A stretch of DNA of 12,865 bases, taken from Oxalobacteraceae bacterium (GTDB lineage: Bacteria; Pseudomonadota; Gammaproteobacteria; Burkholderiales; Burkholderiaceae_D). Where the stretch lies: positions 1-12,865 of the forward strand of contig PKWO01000460.1 in NCBI GenBank assembly GCA_003132085.1. The letters run 5' to 3'. Below, in pieces: positions 6,840 to 12,865 of the stretch (position 1 is its first letter; the number at the start of each line of letters is the position of its first letter). Both the position numbers and the translations under genes were made by a program. The notes beneath the pieces were generated by a model, which ran no database searches, had not been told where the DNA came from, and was given only the letters and a program-made list of their open reading frames with translations.

Positions 6840-8141
6840 TTAGTCGCCGCCAAGATAAATGAATTTGAACAAAAAGATCGCAGCGATGATCCAGACGACA
6901 GCCGGCACCTGTCTGGCGCGACCGCAAAACAACTTCAAGCCGGCATACGTAATGAAACCGAAAGCGATGCCGTTGGCAATCGAATAGGTAAACGGCATCA
7001 TCAGCGCGGTAACCACGGCCGGCACGCTTTCGGTCGTATCATCCCAGTCAATATCGGCCAAATCGCGCAACATCAGACAAGACACATAAAATAGCGCCGG
7101 CGCAGTCGCGTAGGCAGGAACCGCTCCGGCCAAAGGGGCAATAAACAGGCATGCCAAAAACAGAACCGCCACTGTGACTGCGGTCAGCCCGGTGCGCCCG
7201 CCCGCCTGCACCCCGGCTGCACTTTCAATATACGCAGTGGTGCTGGAGGTACCGAGAAAGGAACCGGCGACAATCGCCGTACTGTCGGCCAGCAGCGCCT
7301 TGTTAAGCCGTTCCATCTTGCCGTTGACCAGCAAGCCTGCGCGGTTGGCCACGCCCATCAAGGTGCCGGTTGCATCGAACAGTTCAACCAGGAAGAATAC
7401 CAGCACGACATTCAGGATACCGACCGACAACGCCCCCATGATATCCAGCTTGAACAGCGTCGGATCGATTGACGGCGGCGCCGAAAATATTCCGCCGAAT
7501 TTATTGCCGCCGAAGACGAAACTCAACGCAGTCACCGTCAGAATGCCGATCAGGATCGCGCCCCTGACCCTGCGGCGGTCAAGCGTCACGATCAGGAAAA
7601 AACCGATGATCGCCAACACCGCCGGAACCTGGTGCAAATTGCCCAAGGTAATGTAGGTTGCCGGATTGGGCGCGATGATGCCGCAATTTTTGAGCGAGAT
7701 GATGGCAAGAAAAAGACCGATGCCGGCGGTAATGGCCGTGCGTATCGAATGCGGTATGCCGTTCACGATCATTTCACGGATCTTAAACAGGCTGACGGCC
7801 AGGAACAAGCACCCGGAAATAAAAACCGCGCCGAGCGCAACCTGCCAGGGCAAGCCCATGCCTTTGACTACCGCGTAGGCAAAATAGGCATTCAGACCCA
7901 TGCCGGGCGCCAATGCAATCGGATAGTTGGCGTATAGCCCCATGATCAAGGTACCAATCGCCGCCGCGACGCACGTCGCCACAAACACCGAATCCTTAGG
8001 CATGCCGGCGTCGCCGAGGATAGATGGATTGACGAAAATGATGTATGCCATCGTCAAAAAAGTGGTCAGCCCCGCCAGCAACTCGGTTCGGACATCGGTT
8101 CGGTGCTCGTTCAGCTTGAAAAATTTTTCCAACAATCCCAT
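6840..8141 (-). CDS. NCS2-family purine (adenine/guanine/hypoxanthine) permease, AzgA/GhxP type
   Basis: Inner-membrane proton-coupled uptake carrier for purine bases. The 433 residues are of normal length and hydrophobic throughout, with about 12-14 membrane segments. Family marks are the cytoplasmic start LEKFFKLNEHRTDVRTE, TFLTMAYIIFVNPSIL, APGMGLNAYF (78-87), FDATGTLMGVA (255-265) and GTSSTTAYIES...GGRTGLT (297-320), which contain the substrate-binding regions of this branch (E. coli PurP/GhxP). Which purine is carried cannot be told. The ATG has a strong AGGAGGGA ribosome site (8147-8154). It is a single minus-strand gene; the inverted repeat at 6678-6808 lies just past its stop. I looked for a purine riboswitch upstream and saw none. 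Confidence 0.93.
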   Translation of the reverse strand: MGLLEKFFKLNEHRTDVRTELLAGLTTFLTMAYIIFVNPSILGDAGMPKDSVFVATCVAAAIGTLIMGLYANYPIALAPGMGLNAYFAYAVVKGMGLPWQVALGAVFISGCLFLAVSLFKIREMIVNGIPHSIRTAITAGIGLFLAIISLKNCGIIAPNPATYITLGNLHQVPAVLAIIGFFLIVTLDRRRVRGAILIGILTVTALSFVFGGNKFGGIFSAPPSIDPTLFKLDIMGALSVGILNVVLVFFLVELFDATGTLMGVANRAGLLVNGKMERLNKALLADSTAIVAGSFLGTSSTTAYIESAAGVQAGGRTGLTAVTVAVLFLACLFIAPLAGAVPAYATAPALFYVSCLMLRDLADIDWDDTTESVPAVVTALMMPFTYSIANGIAFGFITYAGLKLFCGRARQVPAVVWIIAAIFLFKFIYLGGD

Positions 8142-8420
8142 GGCGTTCCCTCCTGATTAGCTGTCTTTATTGTCGCGGGTGCTGTAATGTCGCCCACATT
8201 TCGCCCGCCGACATATCGGCCCAGCCAATAATAACTATTCGATCCCGGTGATATCGACGCGGTAACGTATAACATGCCCGCCATTCACCGCGTGCTTCGG
8301 CGGTTAAATATTCCGTCATGCCAGCCGCTTAATATAGAATCGCGTTTAGGTCAAAATAGCATTTTCGACGAAAACAGATTGCATTGCCCACCAATACAAG
8401 GTTTATAGGAGCGACAACCC
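8142..8420. other. Intergenic region between the divergent permease and DUF4337 genes
   Basis: Apart from short spurious frames I see no gene. It must hold two diverging promoters. Toward DUF4337, TATAGA lies at about 8333-8338 without a good -35 box. Toward the permease, TTGACC (minus strand, about 8350) is followed by TATATT at too short a spacing. A small palindrome, GCCGACATATCGGC (8207-8220), lies in the part that would be the permease leader. Confidence 0.4.
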
Positions 8421-8954
8421 GTGGCGGAAGACAAGAAAGAACCCTGGCTCAACTATCTCGCGCTTTCCACCGTGATATTTGCCGTGTGCGCGACCCTGTC
8501 CACGTTCAAGGGCGGTGGCTATTCCACCCGCAGCGTATTGAGCCAGGCCCAGGCGTCGGACCAATGGGCGTTTTTCCAGGCCAAGAGCATCAAAGAGAAT
8601 TTATACCAGTTGCAGCTTGAACGCGTCCAGCTTGAAGCAACGCTGGACGCAAATGCGCCTGCGGCCAAGGCGGCTGCCTACAAGGATGCGATCGGCAGCT
8701 ACGCAAAGAAAGTGGAAAAGTACGCGAAGGAAAAGGCCGATATCCAGCAGAAAGCGCTCGACTGGGAAAAGCAACGCGATGATGCAAAGACGCACGGCGA
8801 CCCTTTTGGTTTTGCAGTCATCTTGCTGCAAATTTCCATTCTGATCTCGTCCATTTCGGCTTTACTCAAGCGTAAGCTGCTATGGTATCTGGCGCTACCG
8901 GTCGGATTGTTCGGGATAGTCTTCTTTGCCGACGGCTTCCTGTTATTCTTCTAA
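8421..8954 (+). CDS. DUF4337-family membrane protein
   Basis: Function unknown; the overall layout matches DUF4337 proteins. The 177 residues have an N-terminal membrane segment (about 11-30, LNYLALSTVIFAVCATLSTF), a soluble, strongly charged helical stretch (about 45-125, rich in Gln, Lys, Ala and Glu, probably coiled coil), then two closely spaced membrane segments (about 130-147 and 152-175). The chain ends in the hydrophobic DGFLLFF. The middle part probably faces one side of the membrane as a helical hairpin. GTG at 8421 is chosen because AGGAG lies about ten bases upstream. The HAD gene follows after 27 bp on the same strand, so they are probably cotranscribed. Confidence 0.8.
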   Translation: MAEDKKEPWLNYLALSTVIFAVCATLSTFKGGGYSTRSVLSQAQASDQWAFFQAKSIKENLYQLQLERVQLEATLDANAPAAKAAAYKDAIGSYAKKVEKYAKEKADIQQKALDWEKQRDDAKTHGDPFGFAVILLQISILISSISALLKRKLLWYLALPVGLFGIVFFADGFLLFF

Positions 8955-8981
8955 GCGGCAATTTTGACTGGGAGCCCAACC

Positions 8982-9674
8982 ATGTTCAACAGTAACAAGC
9001 GGCTCGTCATCCTGGATGCAGACGGCACGACCATCGATGCCTACAACGCGATCGACAAGGCGTTTTCGCTGCACGGCATGGCGCTTGGGGATCAGGAGCG
9101 ATTTCAAAGGCGGCGCCACCTGTTCAAATACCTGGGCGGACTGAAGGAATTTCCGGCCAACCTCAAAAAGCAGATCGGCAAACAGAAACGCAAGCAGCTA
9201 ATCTCCACGCTGACGGCGGTATACCGGGAGGAGGCGCAGTTGTATACGGGAATCGCCGCCATGATCCAAACCCTGATCGATGCGCCCGATATTGTAGTCG
9301 GCATGGTGACCAAGAACATTACCAATGAACCCGAGGAAACGCTGCGGCAGCTCTTCCGGCGCCATGATATTGACATCGACGCGCTGGATTTTCTGGTGCA
9401 TATTCCGCTGAGTCAGGACAAGACCACTTATTTCCAGGCCGCCCGGGTTGAGCACGACATCAACCCGGCACGCGCCTATATGTGCGGCGACGAATATAAA
9501 GACTATCTGGCCGCGCTGGGTTCCGGCATGCACCCTTTCATGGTCTCCTATGGTTTTGAGGACCTCACACGCCTGACCACGAAATTCAACGTGCCGGAAG
9601 AAATCATTTCGCGCACGCCCGCGGAGCTGAGTAAGCGCGTGCTGCATGCGCTCGATCTGGTGCGCGCAGAGTAA
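8982..9674 (+). CDS. HAD-family hydrolase (phosphatase-like)
   Basis: Soluble hydrolase of the haloacid dehalogenase superfamily, probably a phosphatase; the substrate is unknown. The 230 residues contain all four HAD motifs: DADGT with nucleophile Asp12 and acid/base Asp14; Thr110 in GMVTKN; Lys147 in SQDKTT; and acidic GDEYKD with Asp170 and Asp174. Between motifs I and II (about 20-95) lies a helical cap with a markedly basic run, containing RRRHLFKY and KKQIGKQKRK. The ATG at 8982 has GGGAG seven bases upstream; an upstream TTG at 8964 is less likely. It follows the DUF4337 gene closely and ends 13 bases from the converging SnoaL-like gene. Confidence 0.85.
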   Translation: MFNSNKRLVILDADGTTIDAYNAIDKAFSLHGMALGDQERFQRRRHLFKYLGGLKEFPANLKKQIGKQKRKQLISTLTAVYREEAQLYTGIAAMIQTLIDAPDIVVGMVTKNITNEPEETLRQLFRRHDIDIDALDFLVHIPLSQDKTTYFQAARVEHDINPARAYMCGDEYKDYLAALGSGMHPFMVSYGFEDLTRLTTKFNVPEEIISRTPAELSKRVLHALDLVRAE

Positions 9675-9687
9675 TTCGACAGCGCGA

Positions 9688-10155
9688 TTATTTTTTGTCG
9701 CGAAAGATCGCCAATCCCTTGGCTGCCTGCGCCTGTATCGCATTGCGTACCAACGGCGTCCAGCCGAGTAGCCATCCCTTTGCGCCTAAAGCCTGACGTG
9801 CCCAGCGCCACAGATCGAAGCGATCGACATGACGCCATATCTTGCCGTCCCGGAATACAAAGCTGGCGTGTATATCGTTGACTATGGTTCTTCCGGTTTG
9901 GGAAAACGTATAGGTTGCTACCCAATGCGCCCGACCGCTCTTGTCGTCGGCCTCGATACCGTCAAAAGTCAATGAGAAATTCTGTGCGCGATTGGTCAGC
10001 ATGCGCCACATATCGGCGGCTTCCGCACCTTGCAAAGAGCGAAAGACCGGGTCGGAAAACTGTACGTCCGGCGCATAACAGGCGGCCATGGCGTCAGCGT
10101 CCAACCGTTGGAACGCGGTGTAAAAACTGGTCAGGAGTATGACGTTCGGATGCAT
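9688..10155 (-). CDS. SnoaL/NTF2-like protein
   Basis: Small cone-shaped alpha+beta fold protein of the SnoaL/NTF2 superfamily, whose members are isomerases, hydrolases or ligand binders. The 155 residues show the usual pattern: an N-terminal helix (LTSFYTAFQRLDADAMAACYAPDVQFSDPVF), a middle part with the strand HWVATYTF, and the end strands DIHASFVFRDGKIWRHVDRFDLWRW. A C-terminal extension (about 120-155), rich in Ala, Trp and Lys, goes beyond the core. His and Asp residues in RHVDRFD lie in the pocket-lining strand, but no reaction can be assigned. ATG 10155 is preferred over TTG 10167; neither has a strong ribosome site. The tandem repeat at 10209-10263 lies just upstream, between this gene and tag. 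Confidence 0.75.
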   Translation of the reverse strand: MHPNVILLTSFYTAFQRLDADAMAACYAPDVQFSDPVFRSLQGAEAADMWRMLTNRAQNFSLTFDGIEADDKSGRAHWVATYTFSQTGRTIVNDIHASFVFRDGKIWRHVDRFDLWRWARQALGAKGWLLGWTPLVRNAIQAQAAKGLAIFRDKK

Positions 10156-10208
10156 ATCGGAGCCCAATCATAGTCAGAATACAGGTATTACCCGACGGTG
10201 CCGAATAC

Positions 10209-10263
10209 GCCATATGCACGCCATATGCACGCCATATGCACGCCATATGCACGCCATATGCAC
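10209..10263. repeat. Five perfect tandem copies of an 11-bp repeat
   Basis: The unit GCCATATGCAC occurs five times without a mismatch, followed by the first three bases of a sixth. Each unit contains the palindrome CATATG. The array lies in the 150-bp gap between the stop of tag (10306) and the start of the SnoaL-like gene (10155), both on the minus strand. Eleven bases is close to one helical turn, so the CATATG sites would face the same side. It may be a variable-number repeat or a set of protein-binding sites. Confidence 0.95.
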
Positions 10264-10305
10264 GCCGTTGTGCGAAAGCAAGCGCGAAATTGTGGGCGCG
10301 GCGAC

Positions 10306-10884
10306 TCATCGCTTGCCCAATTTACGCACACTCTTATGCTGAGGACAGCCAGTTTCGTGATCGTTTACCATACCGACGGCTTGCATGAACGCATAGCATA
10401 TCGTGCTCCCGACAAAGCCGAATCCGCGCTTCTTCAAATCCTTGCCAAGCTTATCCGATAGTTCGGTGCGCGCCGGTACGCCGCCGCGATCGGGCCACGC
10501 ATTCTGGATCGGCTTGCCATCGACATAACTCCAGAGGAAGCGGTCCAGAGAGCCGAATTCCTGTTGCAGCGAAAGAACGCACTTGGCATTGTTGATCGCA
10601 GATTTTATCTTTGCCCGATTGCGGATCAGCCCGGGGTTCGACAACAAGGCGAGCATCTTGTCTTCAGTATAGGCTGCCACGCGTTGCGGATCAAACTGAT
10701 CGAACGCCAGCCGATAATTTTCACGCTTGCGCAAAACCGTGATCCAGCTCAAACCGGCCTGCGCGCCCTCCAGCGTCAACATTTCGAATAGCCGATGCTC
10801 GTCATGCAAAGGCACGCCCCATTCTTCATCATGGTATTTGATGTAGAGCGGATCATCGCTACACCAGCCGCAGCGCTTATTCAT
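10306..10884 (-). CDS. tag: DNA-3-methyladenine glycosylase I
   Basis: Base-excision repair enzyme removing 3-methyladenine from alkylated DNA; a cytoplasmic helix-hairpin-helix glycosylase with a structural zinc. The 192 residues are close to E. coli Tag. The zinc ligands Cys5, His18, His176 and Cys180 are all present, each one position later than in E. coli (4, 17, 175, 179). TLEGAQAGLSW includes Glu39 and Trp47 of the base pocket, corresponding to E. coli Glu38 and Trp46. The NDHETGCPQH stretch near the end is typical. A sigma70-like promoter lies about 40 bases upstream. The downstream SnoaL-like gene on the same strand is separated by the 11-bp repeat array. Confidence 0.96.
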   Translation of the reverse strand: MNKRCGWCSDDPLYIKYHDEEWGVPLHDEHRLFEMLTLEGAQAGLSWITVLRKRENYRLAFDQFDPQRVAAYTEDKMLALLSNPGLIRNRAKIKSAINNAKCVLSLQQEFGSLDRFLWSYVDGKPIQNAWPDRGGVPARTELSDKLGKDLKKRGFGFVGSTICYAFMQAVGMVNDHETGCPQHKSVRKLGKR

Positions 10885-10928
10885 GTCGGCTCGGATTCAG
10901 GAATTTACAAAATTTATGCATGCGGTAA

Positions 10929-10958
10929 AGTATAGGGTATTCCCGCCCCTGCGGACAA
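10929..10958 (-). promoter_or_regulatory. Candidate sigma70 promoter of tag
   Basis: On the minus strand TTGTCC (10958-10953), an 18-base spacer and TATACT (10934-10929) match the consensus at 4 of 6 and 5 of 6 positions. A start near 10922 would give a leader of about 38 bases before the tag ATG at 10884. A weaker plus-strand pair, TTTACA (10904-10909) and TAAAGT (10926-10931) with a 16-base spacer, overlaps it and could serve the exporter gene. Confidence 0.45.
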
Positions 10959-11022
10959 CAACGTGCGCTGCAACGTACGCTACGATAAGCAGTTTCATCA
11001 CGGGCGATTGGCGTGATGTCCG

Positions 11023-11048
11023 ATTGCGGCGAGCGCGTCCGCCGCAAT
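11023..11048 (+). promoter_or_regulatory. 9-bp perfect dyad upstream of the EamA exporter gene
   Basis: ATTGCGGCG and CGCCGCAAT are exact inverted copies separated by eight bases. The dyad ends 40 bases before the chosen ATG at 11089 and overlaps an in-frame upstream ATG at 11047. As DNA it could be an operator for a dimeric regulator; as RNA it would form a very stable hairpin in the leader. No T-run follows, so it is not an intrinsic terminator. Confidence 0.55.
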
Positions 11049-11088
11049 GGCATTATCCTGGCACTCATTTCTTCATTCCGGAAACATC

Positions 11089-11973
11089 ATGCGCACCGCA
11101 GACCTCGCCCGCTTTCTGACCCTGGCCGCCATTTGGGGGGCGTCCTTCCTTTTCATGCGCATCGTGGCGCCGGTGTTGGGACCGCTATGGACAGCCGAAG
11201 TGCGCGTTTCAATCGCCGGAGCCGCGATGCTGCTGTTCATGATGTCGACACAACGCGGCATGCATTTTCGTCGCAACTGGAAACCATACCTGGTGATCGG
11301 CACGTTCAACTCGGCGCTGCCTTTCGCACTCTTCTCCTATGCCGCATTGACGCTGCCGGCCGGCTATTCGGCCATCGTCAATGCGACCAGCCCGCTGTGG
11401 GGCGCGTTGATCGGCGCGGCCACGTTAGGCGAAAAGCTGACCGGGCGCAAATTGATCGGCCTGATGATCGGCATAGTCGGTGTCGCCTTTCTGGTGCGCC
11501 TCGGACCCGCGAAATTTACGGCACAAGTCATGCTGGCGGCGCTGGCCTGCCTCGGCGCCGCTTTTTGTTACGGCATCGCCGGCGCGTACACAAAGAAGAA
11601 ATCGATCGGCATTGCTCCGCCGATGATGGCGACCGGTTCGCAATTGGCTGCGGCATTGGTCATTTTGCCATTCCTGCCGCTGGCCCCGGTCCGCGCGGAG
11701 GTGACGCCATTCATCATGTTGATTGCCGGTTTGCTGGCGCTGCTGTGCAGCGCGGTCGCCTATTTCATCTACTTTCGCTTGATCGCGGATCTGGGGCCAA
11801 CCAAAGCGTTGACCGTCACTTTTTTGATTCCGCTATTTGCGTTGGTGTGGGGTGGATTGTTTCTAGGCGAGACGATTAATCTGAACACCTTGATCGGTTG
11901 CGGATTGGTGGTATTGGCAACCTGGCTGGTTTTGTTTCCGGGGAAATCACGCGCTGCCAAGATAGCCATCTAG
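11089..11973 (+). CDS. EamA-domain (DMT superfamily) transporter
   Basis: Inner-membrane carrier of the drug/metabolite transporter superfamily, probably an exporter of amino acids or other small metabolites; the substrate cannot be told. The 294 residues form ten predicted membrane segments in two EamA repeats (about 6-136 and 147-284). The first repeat ends in the typical SPLWGALIGAATLGEKLTGRK with Glu115, the second in IPLFALVWGGLFLGETI with Glu251. The ATG at 11089 is chosen because GGAA lies just upstream and the first membrane segment follows directly; ATG 11047 would add 14 residues inside the upstream dyad. The gene diverges from tag and converges on pabBC, with a repeat arm just after its stop. 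Confidence 0.9.
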   Translation: MRTADLARFLTLAAIWGASFLFMRIVAPVLGPLWTAEVRVSIAGAAMLLFMMSTQRGMHFRRNWKPYLVIGTFNSALPFALFSYAALTLPAGYSAIVNATSPLWGALIGAATLGEKLTGRKLIGLMIGIVGVAFLVRLGPAKFTAQVMLAALACLGAAFCYGIAGAYTKKKSIGIAPPMMATGSQLAAALVILPFLPLAPVRAEVTPFIMLIAGLLALLCSAVAYFIYFRLIADLGPTKALTVTFLIPLFALVWGGLFLGETINLNTLIGCGLVVLATWLVLFPGKSRAAKIAI

Positions 11974-11979
11974 ATTTTC

Positions 11980-11996
11980 GGCAGCGCTGAATAAGT
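11980..11996 (+). repeat. Solo arm of the long inverted repeat
   Basis: GGCAGCGCTGAATAAGT is identical to 6683-6699, the outer left arm of the 131-bp element. No second arm follows within the 46-bp gap before pabBC. Its first eight bases also pair exactly with GCGCTGCC at 11951-11958 inside the last codons of the exporter gene, giving a possible hairpin across that stop codon. Confidence 0.8.
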
Positions 11997-12019
11997 CTAT
12001 CGCCAAACGCGAAGGCATC

Positions 12020-12865
12020 TTACGGCTCTGACATCCAAACGATGTCCGCCCGCATCGCACCGCGCAGCGCGTTGCACACGACGACTTCTTCGGCGATGCG
12101 CAAGTCGTCGAGGTTCAGACTTTTCTCTTCCGCATTCCAGTGCGGGTCGTCGAGCAAGACCGCGCGCATCACGCCGGGCAACACGCCTGCGCAGAGCGGC
12201 GGCGTGAACCAGCGCCCGGCCAGTTTGACGAACAGGTTGGTGCGCGCACCTTCCGTCAATTCCCCTTGCCGATTGCAAAACAGCATGTCGAACGCGCGCT
12301 GCGCCTCGGCCGTGCGCCACGCCGCATCGTAACTCGCGCGCACCGTCGTTTTGTGACGCAAAAACAGGGGATCGACGTCGGCCGGCATCGGCGCCAGCAT
12401 GATCCTTACCACATCGGGCAATCGCGCCAACGAAGCTGCTTGCAGCGTGCAAACGCCGGCTTGACTCAATGCCAGCCGCAGCCGGTGGGGAACGCCTGGC
12501 GGCAAGTTTGAACAAGCGTCCCGCAGCATTGCGGTGACTGCCTCGTCGTCATAGCCGAAGCCGAAAAATGCGGCAGACGACTGCAAGCGCTGCAGATGCC
12601 GGGCCAGATGGCGGCCCCCCTCCTCGCGCGTGCCGTATATGGTTTCAAACAATGCGAAGTCATGCGGCAAACCGGTCAGGAAACGCGCCTTAAGCCGGCA
12701 TTCTTCGTATTCGCCCTGTGCCTCGCTGTCGTATACGATGCCGGCCCCGACGCCCATTTCGCCGGCGCGCAAACCATCCTCCGCCGGTGCCTGCAATATC
12801 AGGGTTCGAATCGGTACGGTGAGGCAGAAATCGCCTACCCGTTGTGCATCGGAAGGCGCCTCGAA
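12020..12865 (-). CDS. pabB: PabB-PabC fusion: aminodeoxychorismate synthase component I / lyase, 5' end missing
   Basis: Bifunctional enzyme of p-aminobenzoate (folate) synthesis. The 281 visible residues are open to the right edge. The first 60 or so are the end of the chorismate-binding PabB domain: DFCLTVPIRTL, then MGVGAGIVYDSEAQGEYEEC and LKARFL, the signature end of this family. The rest (about 65-281) is a class IV aminotransferase domain like PabC, with start FALFETI, the pyridoxal-phosphate lysine in RHKTTVR (AAA codon at 12352-12350), GELTEGARTNLFV and AGVLPGVMR. PabB adds an amino group to chorismate with ammonia from PabA, and the PabC part releases pyruvate to give p-aminobenzoate. 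Fused forms are known in betaproteobacteria. A TTG at 12796 lies inside the PabB domain and is not a start. Confidence 0.9.
   Translation of the reverse strand, partial: FEAPSDAQRVGDFCLTVPIRTLILQAPAEDGLRAGEMGVGAGIVYDSEAQGEYEECRLKARFLTGLPHDFALFETIYGTREEGGRHLARHLQRLQSSAAFFGFGYDDEAVTAMLRDACSNLPPGVPHRLRLALSQAGVCTLQAASLARLPDVVRIMLAPMPADVDPLFLRHKTTVRASYDAAWRTAEAQRAFDMLFCNRQGELTEGARTNLFVKLAGRWFTPPLCAGVLPGVMRAVLLDDPHWNAEEKSLNLDDLRIAEEVVVCNALRGAMRADIVWMSEP

Noticed and set aside
8142..8420. Purine riboswitch upstream of the NCS2 permease gene
   Set aside because: A purine permease makes this attractive, but I could not find the conserved loop and junction sequences or a three-way helix; a covariance-model search would settle it.
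9683..9702. Intrinsic terminator between the HAD and SnoaL-like genes
   Set aside because: CGCGA and TCGCG flank a run of T's, but the stem is only five pairs with the T-run in the loop, so it does not fit a terminator.
10209..10263. CRISPR-like array
   Set aside because: The 11-bp units abut directly with no spacers, so this is a simple tandem repeat.
10094..10342. Short reading frames through the 11-bp repeat on both strands
   Set aside because: Their products are driven by the repeat itself, lack ribosome sites and overlap tag or the SnoaL-like gene.
11013..11879. 288-residue plus-strand reading frame overlapping the exporter gene
   Set aside because: It is the same strand in another frame; its product is rich in Arg, Asp and His with no membrane segments, a typical shadow of a GC-rich membrane-protein gene.
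12020..12796. A complete 258-residue gene starting at TTG 12796
   Set aside because: The frame stays open to the window edge and the residues before the TTG continue the PabB domain, so the gene is partial.

Overview
The window looks like ordinary chromosome from a moderately GC-rich betaproteobacterium of the order Burkholderiales, most likely Oxalobacteraceae (Herminiimonas/Herbaspirillum/Collimonas-like). That placement rests on gene content, gene order and recollection of typical protein sequences, not on a database search. It holds 15 protein-coding genes, two of them cut by the window edges. No RNA gene, CRISPR array, prophage or intact insertion sequence is visible.

Left part (1-6651): a conserved housekeeping neighbourhood. 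On the minus strand gpmA, envC and a ctpA-type S41 protease form an apparent operon that runs off the left edge. From the same short promoter region, on the plus strand, a membrane-anchored rhodanese, grxC, secB, a small exported SH3 protein and gpsA are read. This is the E. coli yibN-grxC-secB-gpsA / gpmM-envC arrangement. Here the unrelated cofactor-dependent mutase GpmA occupies the GpmM position, and a CtpA-type protease follows envC, as in Pseudomonas. The locus combines cell-wall remodelling (EnvC with amidases, CtpA), export (SecB), thiol chemistry (Grx, rhodanese), glycolysis and phospholipid precursor synthesis (GpsA).

Middle part (6652-9674): a 131-bp long inverted repeat (6678-6808) fills the gap between the converging gpsA and a purine (NCS2/AzgA-type) permease gene. 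A 279-bp gap without a recognisable gene follows, then a DUF4337 membrane protein and a HAD-family phosphatase in tandem.

Right part (9675-12865): a SnoaL/NTF2-like protein and tag (3-methyladenine DNA glycosylase I) lie on the minus strand, separated by five perfect copies of an 11-bp repeat. An EamA-family exporter is read divergently from tag. Last comes the 3' part of a pabB-pabC fusion gene for p-aminobenzoate synthesis, cut by the right edge. A single 17-bp arm of the long inverted repeat recurs at 11980-11996 between the converging eamA-type and pabBC genes, which suggests a dispersed repeat family. The unexplained signals are all non-coding: the inverted repeat and its solo arm, the 11-bp tandem array, and a 9-bp perfect dyad upstream of the exporter. 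I found no convincing new multi-gene system.
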